In this document: piece by piece, positions 1 to 12,640 of the stretch | Numbering within the stretch: position 1 is the stretch's first letter | How the letters are laid out: each line of letters begins with the position of its first letter | Source of the DNA: Channallabes apus | Taxonomy: Eukaryota; Chordata; Actinopteri; Siluriformes; Clariidae | Reading direction: 5' to 3' | Assembly: GCA_030522415.1 (NCBI GenBank) | Contig: CM060104.1 | Coordinates: 20,847,825 to 20,911,824, forward strand | Length of the DNA: 64,000 nucleotides | Translations under genes and position numbers: made by a program | Notes under the pieces: generated by a model | The model's input: only the letters and a program-made list of their open reading frames with translations | Database searches by the model: none | What the model was told of the DNA's origin: nothing

Positions 1-278
1 TGAGAAGGCGCTGGACGCCGATGTGCCACTCGCACCGAACGAGTCCGTCAGAGCGCCGCTGTTTCTGGTCACGCCGAAACTGGAGGATAAACCCGAGCCC
101 AGACTGCAGCTGCTCGCCGTGGCGCGCTTCCACGGGTGAAATCCCTTACCAAAGGACGTCGTGTTATCCGAGATCGCGGATGGAGAAGGGCACCCGATCT
201 TGTTGCACGTCGCAGCCAGCATGGCTAAAGGTGTCGAACCTAATCGCGGCTCCTCCTGGAATAAAATCGAGTTAAGAG
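1..278 (+). CDS. Unrecognised coding exon, 3' part, with an in-frame TGA
   Basis: From base 2 the frame reads through about 92 codons and ends at a strong splice donor, AGAG|GTGAGT (GT at 279-280), in phase 1. The translation looks protein-like (EKALDADVPLAP at the start, NPLPKDVVLSEIADGEG in the middle, SSWNKIELR at the end). Third positions are rich in G/C, unlike the AT-rich DNA that follows. One TGA at 137-139 interrupts the frame, between codons for FHG and NPLPKD, while reading sense continues in the same frame on both sides. It could be an assembly or sequencing error, a segregating nonsense allele, a recoded codon or a young pseudogene. The exon begins left of the window. I do not recognise the family and assign no function. 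No downstream partner exon was found in the next 54 kb, so either intron 1 is very long or the following exon was missed. Confidence 0.45.
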
Positions 279-814
279 GTGAGTTATAGCCAGTCAGCAT
301 TTATCATTAATAGCAAACGCAAATATTTCACTCGTTAATCAATTTAAACAGGGACAGGTTAAAGAATTAGATAACCATAGTTAGAAACTGAGTTAGAAGA
401 CATACCTGTAGGATGGATGGTAAATAAAAGTTAGGCTAAAACAAGTACTAACTTTATGCGCCGCAAATAGTTATCATAAATGTTCCAACATGAACGTACA
501 TAGGAACATGAGAAGAATTTGTCGAATAGAAACCAGGTCGCAGCTGAGAAACGAACCTCCGCTTGGATCTGTTCACTTGCTTCCTCAAAACATAATCAAG
601 TGACTGTCTTTCCTGCGCTGACCGGAGTAATTTTAATCCTCTCGGCAGAACAATAGTAGGACTAATTAAACCAGCAAGAAACTCCTTAGACTCACCCCTA
701 GAAGTGAAGTTGCCATCACAAAAGTGCCCTCCTCAGAGGATCTTTTTTATATTTATGAATTAGAGCGGTGTTTTTTTTAGAGGTGTGCAATACAATGATG
801 TGGTCCGCCCATTC
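279..814. other. Non-coding, AT-rich; start of an intron or gene flank
   Basis: It follows directly on the donor at 279. No open frame, repeat family or RNA gene is recognisable. Confidence 0.5.
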
Positions 815-1020
815 CAGCACAATTGTAGGCTCTGCTCCGGCTTTGAAGTGCCGCTGTGACCTGCGCGACCAATCAGATGAGCCGTACTTTCACGCGGCCG
901 CGTTCTAGCGTGAGGTCATCAATAGCGCGCTTCAGACACGTTCCTCCACCCCCTAAATCCAGCGAGCGGAAGAGCGCAACTTTAGCGAGAGGCAGTCCAA
1001 TTGTTGTTAAAAGTTGAACT
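815..1020. promoter_or_regulatory. CpG-rich promoter-like segment with a CCAAT box
   Basis: This short stretch is much richer in CpG than its surroundings, with CGCG and GCGGCCGCG clusters near 893-930. It contains a canonical CCAAT motif (GACCAATCAG near 868-877) and a run of CpG-bearing sequence up to about 985. The composition resembles a vertebrate CpG-island promoter. The direction is unknown and no transcript start can be read from sequence. It lies 0.5 kb after the left-hand exon, so it may be an alternative or divergent promoter. Confidence 0.3.
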
Positions 1021-1055
1021 TTGTTTTGTTATAATAACTTCAGGTTGAGGAACTG

Positions 1056-1057
<2 letters not shown>

Positions 1058-1091
<34 letters not shown>
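1058..1091. repeat. (TTA)n microsatellite
   Basis: About eleven TTA units, followed by an AT-rich tract. Confidence 0.9.
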
Positions 1092-1093
<2 letters not shown>

Positions 1094-1364
1094 ATTTTAT
1101 TTTGTTTCTTTTTTCGTTGTTGTTTTAGGTGTGCTGATTGAACATAATGTTTTTTTTAAATATTCTTATTATTGCTATATTGACATTTAATAAAAACTTA
1201 AAGATACTTTTTTGATATACGAATTTCATCTTGTGTTTCTCATCAAAGAACATAGTATCTAATCCACGTAATAAAAGTTATATTTCTAACATCAACCAAC
1301 AAAAATGGACTCTGCTTATTTTACGCAGGTCAATTTCTGATTTTCTAAAAAATTTAATTAATTA

Positions 1365-1391
1365 CTTGATTGATTGATTGATTGATTGATT
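1365..1391. repeat. (TTGA)n microsatellite
   Basis: Six to seven tandem TTGA units. Confidence 0.85.
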
Positions 1392-1399
1392 TGTTACTA

Positions 1400-2840
1400 C
1401 ATTACATTTAATTCCCTTGAACCAATAATACAAGAAGGCAAACTGCCATTTTGAATGTTTCAAAATGTTTTAAAGCACAAAGTTTGCAATAACCTACATA
1501 GGTTTATAACTAGTTAACTCTTAGGAAACTGCTTTACACATTTATATTTAGATGAAAATAATACAGTCTAAATATGCACCTCTCTTCTGGATGAAATCTG
1601 GTTGAAAGCGCACTATTTGATGATGTAAGCTACCCTGCTTTATGAACGAGGTGATAGAGATGCCTATAATACATTATGTCGCCCATGAGATCGCTGAATA
1701 CCGGGATCCTCTCAGGATAATGAGGCAGGATAGGACACTCTATTTACATGCAGCGTAGCATGCGCGGCATAAATTTCATTTGAATTTCAAATTTAATAAA
1801 GCAGGAGGTTTTAATCATGAGAAGTTTTATTTGTTTGATATTAACATTCTTATTGACCGGCTCAGTTGACCAGCCTGGTCATTATAGGACAGCAGAAAAA
1901 GTTAATTAAAACGACCGAGGAGGATTCATCACATCATGGGCCTGAGTCTTGTCGCCTCTTTTATTGCGCTCGGTGATAGATGGCCGATCAGATTCATTTC
2001 TCTGTTTCTTCGATTTGCACAACAGTTTGGCTGATTCCCTCTCTAACGATAACGCTAATAGCCAATGCCCAAAGAACAGAGGGAGAACTGGATGATTTAA
2101 GAGATGATCATAGCTCGGGGCAGTTACTAAAATAAATTAATTAATTAATTAATAAAATAATATTTATAATTTCTCAAGCTATGAGCAGACAGCATCGATT
2201 TAAATAAATAAGATTTTAAAATAGCAAAATAATTAAGCTCTAAACTTTAATTAAATAATACAAAATCTATTCAACCTCGCTCGCTTTTAAAAACGAAGGC
2301 ACCAGACTTTACTTTTTCCTGTCACTGGGCTGATATATTTTTTCACATTTTTAGTATACCTTTAAAATTAAAATTCTCCAACTGGACCTTAAAATCACTG
2401 ATATGTAACTTTGCTTTAATCTAACAGCTAATTGAAGGTATACCACGTGCACATCTCCATGGTAAAACATAGGCTACATAACCTACTAATAAAGGTAATA
2501 AAAGATTTACTATTAATGGTACCACCCCCAGCGACAAGGAAAACTCCAGTTTGGTACCGTTATTTCTAAGGGTCAAAGTAATATCCGAGTAAAATGCATA
2601 GTGTAACAATAAATGCGAGTTCTTATAGATGCCCTTAGTGTTAATATTGTGAATATGTTGATCCCGAAACATCGTTTTGATCTATATATATTAACCGTTC
2701 CTGGTGCGACTCCATCGTAAGGCTACCGAAGGGGGAAAAGTATCCGTTTTTTTCCAATAAAAAACGATTATTAAAAAAAAGGGAAGCTATATATTAAAGA
2801 AATCATCCAGACGGCGCATAGTTCAGCCCAGATCTCATCT
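1400..2840. other. Gene-free unique sequence
   Basis: AT-rich with no reading frame of note. The part at about 1,680-2,060 is less AT-biased and free of simple repeats, so it could be a conserved non-coding element. A (TTAA)n-like run lies near 2,135-2,155. Confidence 0.35.
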
Positions 2841-3660
2841 CATCGTCTAAAATGAAAGAAAAAGACAACCCGACTTTTTGATAAAGCGCAGCAGTGTCGG
2901 AGTGCAACAGGGCGCGTGAAGAAAAACTCGTGTTATGTGTTTGCCCGCAGGCAGCGCCACCGGGTCCGAGCGCGACAGCGCGAGCTCAGATAGCCTAATA
3001 AACGTTGCGTTAAGAAAGGCGAGTTTAATTATAGCTAACGGTGCAATCACAACATGTGCTGGGGTCCTCTGGAGAATCACAGACACTGCGCGGCACAGAG
3101 CGAGCGAACGGCTCTTCTCTGTTCTTAACACAGACTGAAGGTACTGTATTATGTTTCTTCCCTCATGATAGTACCCATTGGTATTTTTGAGCACAGTTTT
3201 TACTCAAACTTTCCCGTCACTTTCGAGGGTTAAACGTAAGTCAGGGATGCAACCACAGATTACCAAGATATATCAGAATTAGCCTAGTTCTTGTGGGTGG
3301 GGTGGGGGGATGCAGGTTTCCATCACATGTTGAACTGAAATCAAACAGGCTAGACAGGAGTGGGACAGAGGGTGCTCAGGTTCCTGTTGGACTGAACAGA
3401 TGTCCCCGTCTCGCTCTTTCTTCTGTCCTCTATGGCCTGCGTTACCGTCACGAAATGGAGCTAAAGACAGACACGGCCCATTCGGTGGCCGCAATCATCG
3501 CGTTAGTTCTGGCCCAGTGCGCGCGAACAAAACGCGCTTCATATCGCTCGCTCCCGCATAATTCCGCGCACAGAGGAGAGGAAGCAAAACAAGCGCGCGA
3601 GCACTTTTCACTCTCTGCTTTAATTTGATCCCCCCTCTCTCTCTTTCTCTAAGCAAAGCA
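2840..3660. other. CpG-enriched block
   Basis: CpG density is high near 2,905-3,010 and again at 3,500-3,605, where CGCGCG-type runs occur. The 67-115 aa reading frames across it overlap in opposite directions and look like composition artefacts. It may be the outer part of a CpG island or regulatory DNA belonging to the left-hand gene. Confidence 0.3.
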
Positions 3661-5918
3661 ACAGCTCACCTGTTCAAGTATTCCTGTGGTTCGAGTGTGG
3701 TTTAATTATAGCCCAATCATGAACGAGTTGTACATGGAGTATCACGATAAAATGTCAACTAGTAATGATTAAAGTCAACTACTATGATAGTAGTGTTTTA
3801 GTGGTCAAGGTACGTCTCATTATTATAGTGCACAATTTAATATTTGTTTAGAAACGCATAGTTTTTGATTTCTTAGATGTCCTATAAAAAAGCCTTTTAA
3901 TTTAAAATTGCCTTTTATTTTTTTAATTTAAAATTCCGGAAATCAGAGGAACATTTTAGTCTATAGACACAAGTCTATTAAGGAACCTATACATATTTGT
4001 CTTAAAATGCTAAAATAAAAAAAATAAAATACCAAAATAATTTAGGAAGGGATTAGGGTGAAAACTTTTCGAGTATGCTATTAAAATCTGGACATAACAT
4101 TCATTAACAACAGTCATACTGTATATAAAACTCTTTCTTGTTTGTTTGTTTGTTTGTTTGTTAACCATAACAGTATTGTGTGTGTCTGCGTGTGTGCGCA
4201 TGCGTGCATGTATGCGTGTGTTATTATTAATTAACGAATTAATATTCAGCCCATGGATGTCCTCAGAGATATTCGATGCAACTCGGTATAATGTCCAGCT
4301 TTGTGACTTTGTTAAACGTCATATGGCTATATCAGTTTTCATTGCAACACAGCACGGTTGTGGCCCCAGCTCTGTCTGTTCAGTAGGAGGTCACAGAGAG
4401 AGCGAGCAGATGTCTGTGTGTATGGAGCTGCCAAGTGAGGCCAGGACAGTGGAGCCTCAGACACAAGAGCCCAAATGGTGTGACAAAGGAGGAGCAGGAA
4501 GCATGGCTGTGCCTGGTTGAGCCTCAGAGAGGGCCAGTCCACTGCCAGACACACAGCTCACAGACCCGGAACTGAAACCCACTGAAGGAGATCCACAGAC
4601 CAGGTGATCACTTATAGCTGGATCACAAACATATAATGGGAATAATGGATGTATGAACATGCACAAATCATCACAGTTATGCTCACATGTACTATTGATA
4701 CAAATTTGATAATTAGGCAATACATAAAGTACTGATCTATATGATCTATGTACAAGATAACTATTATAAAACTAAGTTGTTGTTTAACACATATATGAGC
4801 TAAAATATTTTTATAAAAAAATGTAGCCTATTTGCAGCAATATTAAAAGTTACAATTTGCAAAACAGCATAGTGTAAGTATCCTAACTACCTTTACAGGT
4901 TATGAATTCTGCATCCTCAGATTTTGTATGCCCGCATACTGTACATTGTTTGCTAACTTTGAGTTTCTCTTCAGTGTTTGTTCTGGATTTTTAGCTGCCA
5001 TCTATGCTAGAAGTTTTGGCAACATTAAAAAAAAACACAATTTTATATGAACTAAGTATTATTCAATGCTGCTAAAATTTTAACATTATGCTGAATGTTT
5101 ATAATTAAAAATACATAAAAAATATTAACTTTTAATAAATTGTACTTTTTTGTGGTTAACAGGCAACCAGAATATTTTTTATTAAACTGTATATGTTTCA
5201 TAAAACATCATTCTTTGTAATATTAATACAATTATAAGTATAACGGAATAAAGGTATATTGCATATGCTTTATGTACATACAGTATATTTGGATGGATAA
5301 ATTAGAGAAAGAAACTGAAACTGTCCTGGTTTTTACTGTTTATGGAGAATAGTACAGTATGTGCACTAACAAGACGAACAAAGTGATATTTGTCATGTAA
5401 GAGCTTGCTCCCCTCTTAGGAGACTTGTATACAATATATCATTAATCCTGATTCTATCAGTAGTACATGGACATGGAATAGGGAGGAGGCATCCAGTTTC
5501 CTAATCACTGTACCTAAGCACCTGGAAGCGGGTGCATCATGGGCTTTGAAGTGTACTGATGAACATTAACATAAGTCCTGCAATTAAGCAGCAAATGAGA
5601 TGCTAGTATAAGATAGCATGAAAGACAATACTATTATGTGAATGGGACAAACGGAAGTAGGCTATTGAGGTCTTATGTACACCAGAAGGTTTCTGGATTA
5701 GATGGTATCTGTAGAGCAATGTATTGCTAAATCCTTAACCTATTGTTATGTTTACAAGGAGGTGTAAGTGGCTCAGGAGACACACGTATGGAACTTGGCT
5801 GTTTGCCAATCCCAAAACCAGCGCAGTGCAGTCAGATTAAATGCAAGATGTTTTGTGGCATAATAATTAATATATCAGTGCAAAGAAATATTAATTGAAA
5901 AACAGTTAATCAAAGCAC
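3661..5918. other. Gene-free AT-rich sequence
   Basis: A short (TTTG)n run lies at about 4,138-4,162, followed by imperfect GT-rich DNA to 4,220. I see no coding exon and no recognised transposable element. Confidence 0.4.
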
Positions 5919-5962
5919 TGTGTGTGTGTGTGTGTGTGTGCGTGCGCGTGTGTGTGTGTGTG
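5919..5962. repeat. (TG)n microsatellite, interrupted
   Basis: About 20 GT units with CG interruptions in the middle. Confidence 0.9.
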
Positions 5963-6423
5963 AGAATGGACATACGTGTGTTCCTATTAAAGTGACCAGT
6001 GAATGTTTGTCTGTAAGTCTGTTTATATCTACATATATTTAAATTATGTTGCATAAAGCCTTTCTTTAAACACTACATGCAGTTACAATGTACAGTATAG
6101 TTTGTGAATTCTCATTCATGCATGAAAGGCATTTGTCAAACAGGATGCATTGTAAGGAGTCACACATTTGTGTGAAAGGGTGTGGCTGGCTTATTCACTG
6201 CTGAGCGAGGTCAACAGAAGTGGGCACACAACACAAGCTTTTAAAAAAATGCCTGGCACAGGTGTAGCAGTGGCACTCGCTGAAGGAAGGCAATGAAGCG
6301 CAAACAATCATCTAAATGTCTGTGAGATGAAATGGCTAGTTAACAATCTTTTGACTGCCTTAACCTCTTTGTCATGGATCGATCGACCAGCTGCCACCTA
6401 TTGTCAACCCCCTTTCTTGGGAA

Positions 6424-6492
6424 GTGTGTGTGTGTGTGTGTGTGTGTGCCTGTGTGTGTGTGTGTTTGAGAGAGAAAGAGAGAGAGAGAGAT
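6424..6492. repeat. Compound (GT)n-(GA)n microsatellite
   Basis: A GT tract (6,424-6,465) passes into a GA tract. The frames crossing it on both strands are microsatellite artefacts. Confidence 0.9.
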
Positions 6493-8115
6493 TTTCCAAA
6501 AAGCGAGTCTCAGAACACATCAAAACAGTGTTCATTTCTGAAAAGTAAAAAAAAAATTTAAATTTAAGTGAAACTTCGTAAGTAAACTTGAAAATCACTT
6601 GAAAAATTATTAAAAAGGAATATGTATATTAGAAAAAAGTTTATTATTAAGTGTTTAGTAAAATTGTTAGATGTTAGAAATTACTTTATATTAATGAAAC
6701 AATGTAAATTTGATTAAAAACATTCTAATTAGATAATGCAGACTTCTGTTTTGCATATAATGCTAGAACTGTTTAGGTGTCATTAGCTTTAAGCATAAAT
6801 AATTTGACCTCTCATATGTACTTGCCTTTAGGAATTTTCCACGTAATAAGTTCCACAGATATTAAGTATTAATTCCTCATTTAAATCATATACTTTACTC
6901 TTTATTATTTAGTTTGTGCCAATGTGAACTAAAACATGTGAAACCCAAGGTGTTTAAAAAATTTTGACTGACAATGTGTATGTGTATCTGGGATCTTGTT
7001 AATGTTTTATGTAATGTTTTCAAAATGAATCCATCACCCAGTCCTCTGAGTGAGGCATCTCCTCATTCAGTGACAACGTGCTGTATAGAGAGGCAAGAGT
7101 CTGATCTGCATTCTCCAGCTTCACTAATTATCTCATACTGGCCATTCTACTTATCTGCATACATCATGGAGACCTCAGCATCAGTGTGCCATGGCTAGAG
7201 TGAGTGCATGTGGAGAGAAGAAAATGTTTTCTTTCCACTGTAAATACATGCCATTTTAGTAACACAACAACTTTTAAATCATGCATTACTTTTTCACTAA
7301 GTTGTAAAGCTCAATCAAATTTTTTTTTATTTGTTTTCCCAGTGTATAGCAACAATTTAAAAAGTACTTTACATAAACTTCAGTAGAATATTATGTTCCA
7401 GATCAGTGTAATATTCACTATAATATTTGAGCTATAAGTTTACCATTACCGGAATTTTTTTTAGATATAATACAGGTTGTGAGTTCCTGCTTTCCTCTTG
7501 CAACATTTTATTGAGACGAGGTCCAGGTAATAGATGCCCTTGCATCAACAGTTCACTTTAATTATAGATAACGTCTATTTCCCACTGGAAGGACTGTCTG
7601 GACCAATTACTTTGCTATATTGTACAATAAAGACGCTTCTTCGTCCTTCATGACCCTGACAGTTGTTTTTGCTTTTAATCAGTCAGCTTGAGTCCCTTGT
7701 CTGATTTATGCTTAATCTACATGGAGGAAATGTAGATATCACATAGAGAAAATCATTATGACTGGGTTGGGATCTTTGCCCAGCCTTTCTACTGAAAGCT
7801 GTGTTTCTTTTGCACATTACTATCATGTTTAATAACTTTAAATACATTAGTTTTTGAGTGTATGCTTAAGGAGAAGTAATGATGTTTATTTTGAAAAGTA
7901 AAAGTTTAACAGCATTACAGGAGTCCTAAACCAAGCTATACTTCCGTCAAGCTATAGTGAATGGTTATTCATTATCTTACAGCACTGAATCATTCCAATC
8001 CAGTTCATCCAGCAAACTGGAAGATATGGATGAAAAATAAAATATTTTAATAAAATTGTAAGTAAGTAATGTAAGTGTTTCTGAATGTGCATGTGTAGGC
8101 TTAGACCATTTCTTA

Positions 8116-8116
<1 letters not shown>
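6493..8116. other. Gene-free AT-rich sequence
   Basis: No coding exon, RNA gene or repeat family recognised. Confidence 0.4.
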
Positions 8117-8168
<52 letters not shown>

Positions 8169-8173
8169 TTTTT
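8117..8173. repeat. (AT)n followed by a T tract
   Basis: About 17 AT units run directly into 23 T residues. Confidence 0.9.
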
Positions 8174-8345
8174 ACAAATATGCTATACAAATTGTTGATT
8201 CTGATTGGTCAGAAAGAGTTGATTAATTTTCCACACACAAACAGCAGCTGTAATTCTGGCCGTAATTTAAATGATAAGGCTAATAAAAAAAACATTTATT
8301 CTGTTAAAAATGTGCTGCTCAACAAAAAAAAACATGATTGTTGAT
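8174..8345. mobile_element. Possible decayed MITE fragment
   Basis: The segment around ATTGTTGATTCTGATTGGTC resembles a dispersed teleost repeat I have seen in catfish-type genomes, and it lies next to the AT/T tract. Terminal repeats could not be delimited, so class and ends are uncertain. Confidence 0.25.
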
Positions 8346-9205
8346 ACTGTGAAGCTTTCTATGAGGATATACCTATGAATGGTTAAAAAGAATATGTCTT
8401 TTATTCATGAATTAAAGATTTTAATCTTTCAAAAGCCAGTGGTCTAAGAGCAGCAAAGATTTCAGGATGTGTACAGGATGTGCTTTTAAGAAGAGATTAA
8501 TTAGCAATGACTAACTTGGTGACTCAGTATAGATTGTATGTCTACAGCATGGGAGCAACACGACACCTTGTTCGGATGGTCCCAGACACTTAAGGAAAAT
8601 GCCTCTGGTTTTGACTGTATGAATGACAGCATCATATTTGCCTCTAAGTGGAGCTAACAAGCATGTAATCAGATTATCCTTTGTACATTAGTGAATTGCT
8701 GCTGCTGCCAATTTGCACATCCATCGACTTGTTTCGGCATTTCAGATCACAGTAAGCAAAAAATTTGACAATTGGGTTTGGGGTGGGGGGGTGAGATGGT
8801 AGTGTGGGAGAATGAAGTGGGGGAGGGCATAGAGAGGAAGTCGGGGCATTCTTCTCTCTGTGCAATTTAATCACTGTGTACCCAAGCAAGTATTGACAGT
8901 TGTCCTGTGGAAGCTATTAAAGTTGCTGTCCAAGGTTAAATGAAATTGCAGTTTATCAGGGAAACATTGAGAAAATAAGGGAATGTGCAGGAGGCAGCTG
9001 ATTAATGTGGATCGAGATCAACACAAGGGGGTTCATTAAGCCATACATCACTAGGGTAATTTAACATGTCATCACGCCTGCTGCCTACACTCTGCCACAT
9101 GTGTGCATATGCATGTTTATATCTGTGTCCATGCTCATGATCTCATAGATTTAGTTTTATGGATGATGAGGACTCCTTTAATATGGATCCATGTATTTCA
9201 TTCCT

Positions 9206-9250
9206 TTATAAAAAAAATAAATAATAAATAAATAATAAATAAATAAATAA

Positions 9251-9280
<30 letters not shown>
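9206..9280. repeat. (AAAT)n and (AT)n low-complexity tract
   Basis: AAATA-type repeats followed by an interrupted AT tract, immediately left of a tandem duplication. Confidence 0.85.
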
Positions 9281-9282
<2 letters not shown>

Positions 9283-9398
9283 GCATAATTGCTATTTCTG
9301 TACAGAATACAGAGATTCAGTATGACGCTTTCCCTGACCTGGCATAATTGCTATTTCTATATAGAATACAGAGATTCAGCCTGATGCTTTTCCTGACC
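9281..9398. repeat. Tandem duplication, two 59-bp units
   Basis: Unit 1 (9,281-9,339) and unit 2 (9,340-9,398) both begin TGGCATAATTGCTATTTCT and both end CCTGACC, with a handful of substitutions between them. They abut exactly and lie beside the (AT)n tract. Confidence 0.85.
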
Positions 9399-9399
9399 A

Positions 9400-9790
9400 G
9401 CCCAACTTCACGTCCTCCCCAGTGTCCGTTTTTTCTAATCAGGCCAGGCTCTTGATCACTTGTGGTTTTGTGGTAGTGGCTGCAGTAAGAGACATAAATA
9501 AGGCTATGCTAATAGAGCTCAGCTCCCTGTGTCATTTATTATCAAGGATTTGTTTACAGGAGGATAATTGATGGTGCCTGAGGGACAGTGGAGAGTCGAA
9601 CATGAATCAAAGGCCCAACGAGGCTCTTGATAAGGCGTTGAGAGTCGCTCATAATTAAGCGGGGCACTAGAGACCAATTGTTTGCGGAATGATTTGGCCG
9701 GGGCTAATTGACACTAATTGTTTAATCTGATTTTCTTGCTTTCCTTGCTTGAATCTAACTCGGATCCAATAGGGCACTCATCCACAACCC
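9400..9790. promoter_or_regulatory. Candidate conserved non-coding element
   Basis: Repeat-free, even-composition sequence with many TAATT/AATTA homeodomain-type cores (for example near 9,653, 9,706 and 9,717) inside GC-richer context, which is typical of vertebrate enhancers. No reading frame. Conservation cannot be judged from one sequence. Confidence 0.3.
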
Positions 9791-10589
9791 AGTATTAATA
9801 AGGTCCCATAGTTGTATGTTACAGTGTGTGAAAAAGAAAATGAAAGAGTGACATTTAGACATGCAACTGCAATTCCCATGCTTTTATACCCATTTAAAAT
9901 TTTATTTTTTACAGACATTGTAATGAATCGCTATACTGGTGTTTAATATGGAGATACTGTATATAGATAATTTAATTAGACCAGTTATAATGACTCAAAC
10001 ACAATCAACAAGAAACAAAAAGCAACAACATTGTAAGGTAACAGTAGTCTATGCAAAGAAATTTCTCTTCATGATAAATCAATGCCAGTAAATCAAATCA
10101 TGGATGCTGGTCAGCCTACAACTCTTCCATCACTCCTTCATGCCATGCTAACAGCTGGGCAGCCACAACCTTCCCAATTTACCCAAACAGACCAAACCAT
10201 TTTCAGCAGCATAACTCGGTTCCACCTGACTGACATATAATAGCTTTTAATAGCCATATTACTTATAATTACTGGGTCAACATCAGCAAATGTGTTTCAT
10301 GGCTCATTAGCTAAAGATGTTAGACAAAAGGTGCCTCTATATTTAACATTGGAGGAGATAAAGAACAAACATTGGAGAGGCCCTGTGGTACTGTGCCTCT
10401 TATGAAATCCTTTTTTGCATGAATGAAAATGGAAGTGGGTAGATGTTTCTGTTTAGACATCACCCATCAGTTCTTGCTACATTTGTGCAGGCTGTTGTGC
10501 AACTTAAATCACTGGTTTATATTAATGTGCTTGTTCTAATATATTTTAATCTCTATTGTACTTACACTTGCATTTATTACCACATTTAT

Positions 10590-10800
10590 CCTGTGTAGGG
10601 TTGTAGGGGTCTTGAACCTGGAGTATATTCCAGTAAGCCCAGGTAACAAGGCAGGGAACAGTGCCAACCCATCGCTGTGTACAAGCACACAACCACTCAC
10701 ACATCCAATGATATCCAATGAAATCCAATTAAAGCCTGTCCCAGAGGACTCTGAGCACTAGGCGGGGTACACCGTTGTTGGGGTGTCTATGCAGTGCAAG
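10590..10800 (-). mobile_element. Decayed tRNA-derived SINE fragment
   Basis: Read on the minus strand, several pieces (GTACCCCGCCTAGTGC; CTGGGATAGGC-like wording) match the 3' body of the intact SINE at 13,764. It is heavily mutated and has lost its tRNA-like head. Confidence 0.5.
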
Positions 10801-10804
10801 GCAC

Positions 10805-10807
<3 letters not shown>

Positions 10808-10879
<72 letters not shown>

Positions 10880-10880
10880 C
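10808..10880. repeat. (CA)n microsatellite, long
   Basis: More than 30 nearly uninterrupted CA units, ending in CGCACACACGCA. Frames giving poly-Thr/His or poly-Val/Cys come from this tract. Confidence 0.95.
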
Positions 10881-12640
10881 GCATACTACAGGCAATTGCG
10901 GAACACCAAAAACAATTTAAAAAAGAGAATAAAATAACAGCAAAAGAATATCCTTGATGTAGAAGAAGAGAAATAGAGAGAATGCAAACCAACCAAACAA
11001 ACAAATAGGCAAGATGATTTAACAAGAAGAAGACAAAAAGTACAACCCCAAAAGTAGATAATGAAAAGTCATAATGTCTTTCAGCCCTACAGACACACGA
11101 CACAGATACAGTATAGACATTTCCAGAGTAGCTGGATTCCATTGTATGTTGTTCATTAATTTAGATAGATAGGGTATTTAACTCTGTTTCAGATAAGGCA
11201 TTTATGTTCTATGTTACTTTTTTTTTTTTTTTACCTACCATACATCTATCTATGCCACAATTCCACAAAATGTCATTCAAATAATCTAACAATTTTTCAT
11301 AATTATCAAATAAATTGATATCATTGTAATATTTTAATTTTATTAGCAGACTCATGTAATGGGTAAAGTAAGTAGAACAGATATTATGATGTTCAAATTC
11401 CTTCCGCATTCCCTTTCAGATTATATTAGGCATGTCTTAAAAATGACCTCTTGATGGATAGAGCTGAACAAATGAACATTAGATCCAAGTCATTAGGCTT
11501 GTAGCCTTTTTTTAATTAACACCAACGCTTATGGGTTGTTAATGATAATTAAATTTGAAAATGCTACATTTACTGTATATAGGATTTTACTTTCTGGGTA
11601 ATTCTTTTTCCTCATAAAATTATTTTTTAACTCATAATGCCATATAAACCTATATCTGCAAGAAAAGATGTATTTCTGATATTACAAAGACAAATAGTTA
11701 ATAATTTGCCTTGATACTCTTTATGACTTCATATTTAAGCAGAGTTACAATGTTGCATAGTAAGTTATCTTGTAAGTTGCATGGATACAGTTTTTCTGTA
11801 TTTTCTGCAACCCAAATATATAGCCATCACCTTTAAAAACAAAAACAACACAACGCCTTATTAAATCTACTGTACCTTTTGTTATCATCCCTATCTAACA
11901 TTCTTGTTTTAGCTCTGATTTAAGCTTTTGATTCATGTGCATTGTAATTTATCATTTTCCACATCAGTGTTTCTTCTCAATAAAGTTTTTTTGGTCTGAT
12001 TTATCAGACATGGCTTTCTTTACTTTGTGCTAATAATTGGATTCTATTGAAAGGATGAGTTTCATTGATTTTGTCAATGACTGTAGACATTACCAGCCTA
12101 GATTGTCAGCAGGATCTGTGTTTTGTGCTGATCAATAGTGGTAAATCTTCACCTCTGCTTTTTTTTTTTTTACTCTTTTTCTATGATTAAAGCATTCTTT
12201 AAAATATTATCACAGCCTGAAGAAAAGTTTCATTCTAGTCCCCTTATGTGATCTTTTACACAGGATTTGACAACCACACGTCTGTTTTAATCACAAATGA
12301 TGCAAGAAAGACAGTTAATATGCCTTATGGTTAGTCTTAAAGTACTGAAGTTATTTGCCTATGTTTGACTGTTTGATGAATGTTAGAATAGTATCTTAGA
12401 GAAATTTACTTTTAACATGTTCAGAAACTATTAACATATTTTTGTGAAAAAGGAAAACAAAACATAAAAACATAAATAGTTTATTGCTTATGACCTCTCT
12501 TTGAGTAGGTTTTAGACATTCTTTGATTCTTATTTCTAGAGCCACAAAGTTCCACACCATGTTCTATTATATCATATACAGTATACATACAGAAAAACAA
12601 GCAGACAAAACATAGTCTGATACAATCATTTTTGTTTTAG
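10881..12640. other. Gene-free AT-rich sequence
   Basis: Homopolymer T runs at 11,217-11,232 and 12,160-12,171. No coding exon seen. Confidence 0.4.

Noticed and set aside
3293..3628. 111-codon plus-strand frame
   Set aside because: It overlaps an opposite-strand frame and CpG-rich DNA; there are no domain features and no credible exon borders.
10729..11142. 137-codon minus-strand reading frame
   Set aside because: Much of it is poly-Cys/Val from the (CA)n tract; the rest is low-complexity and has no splice or domain support.
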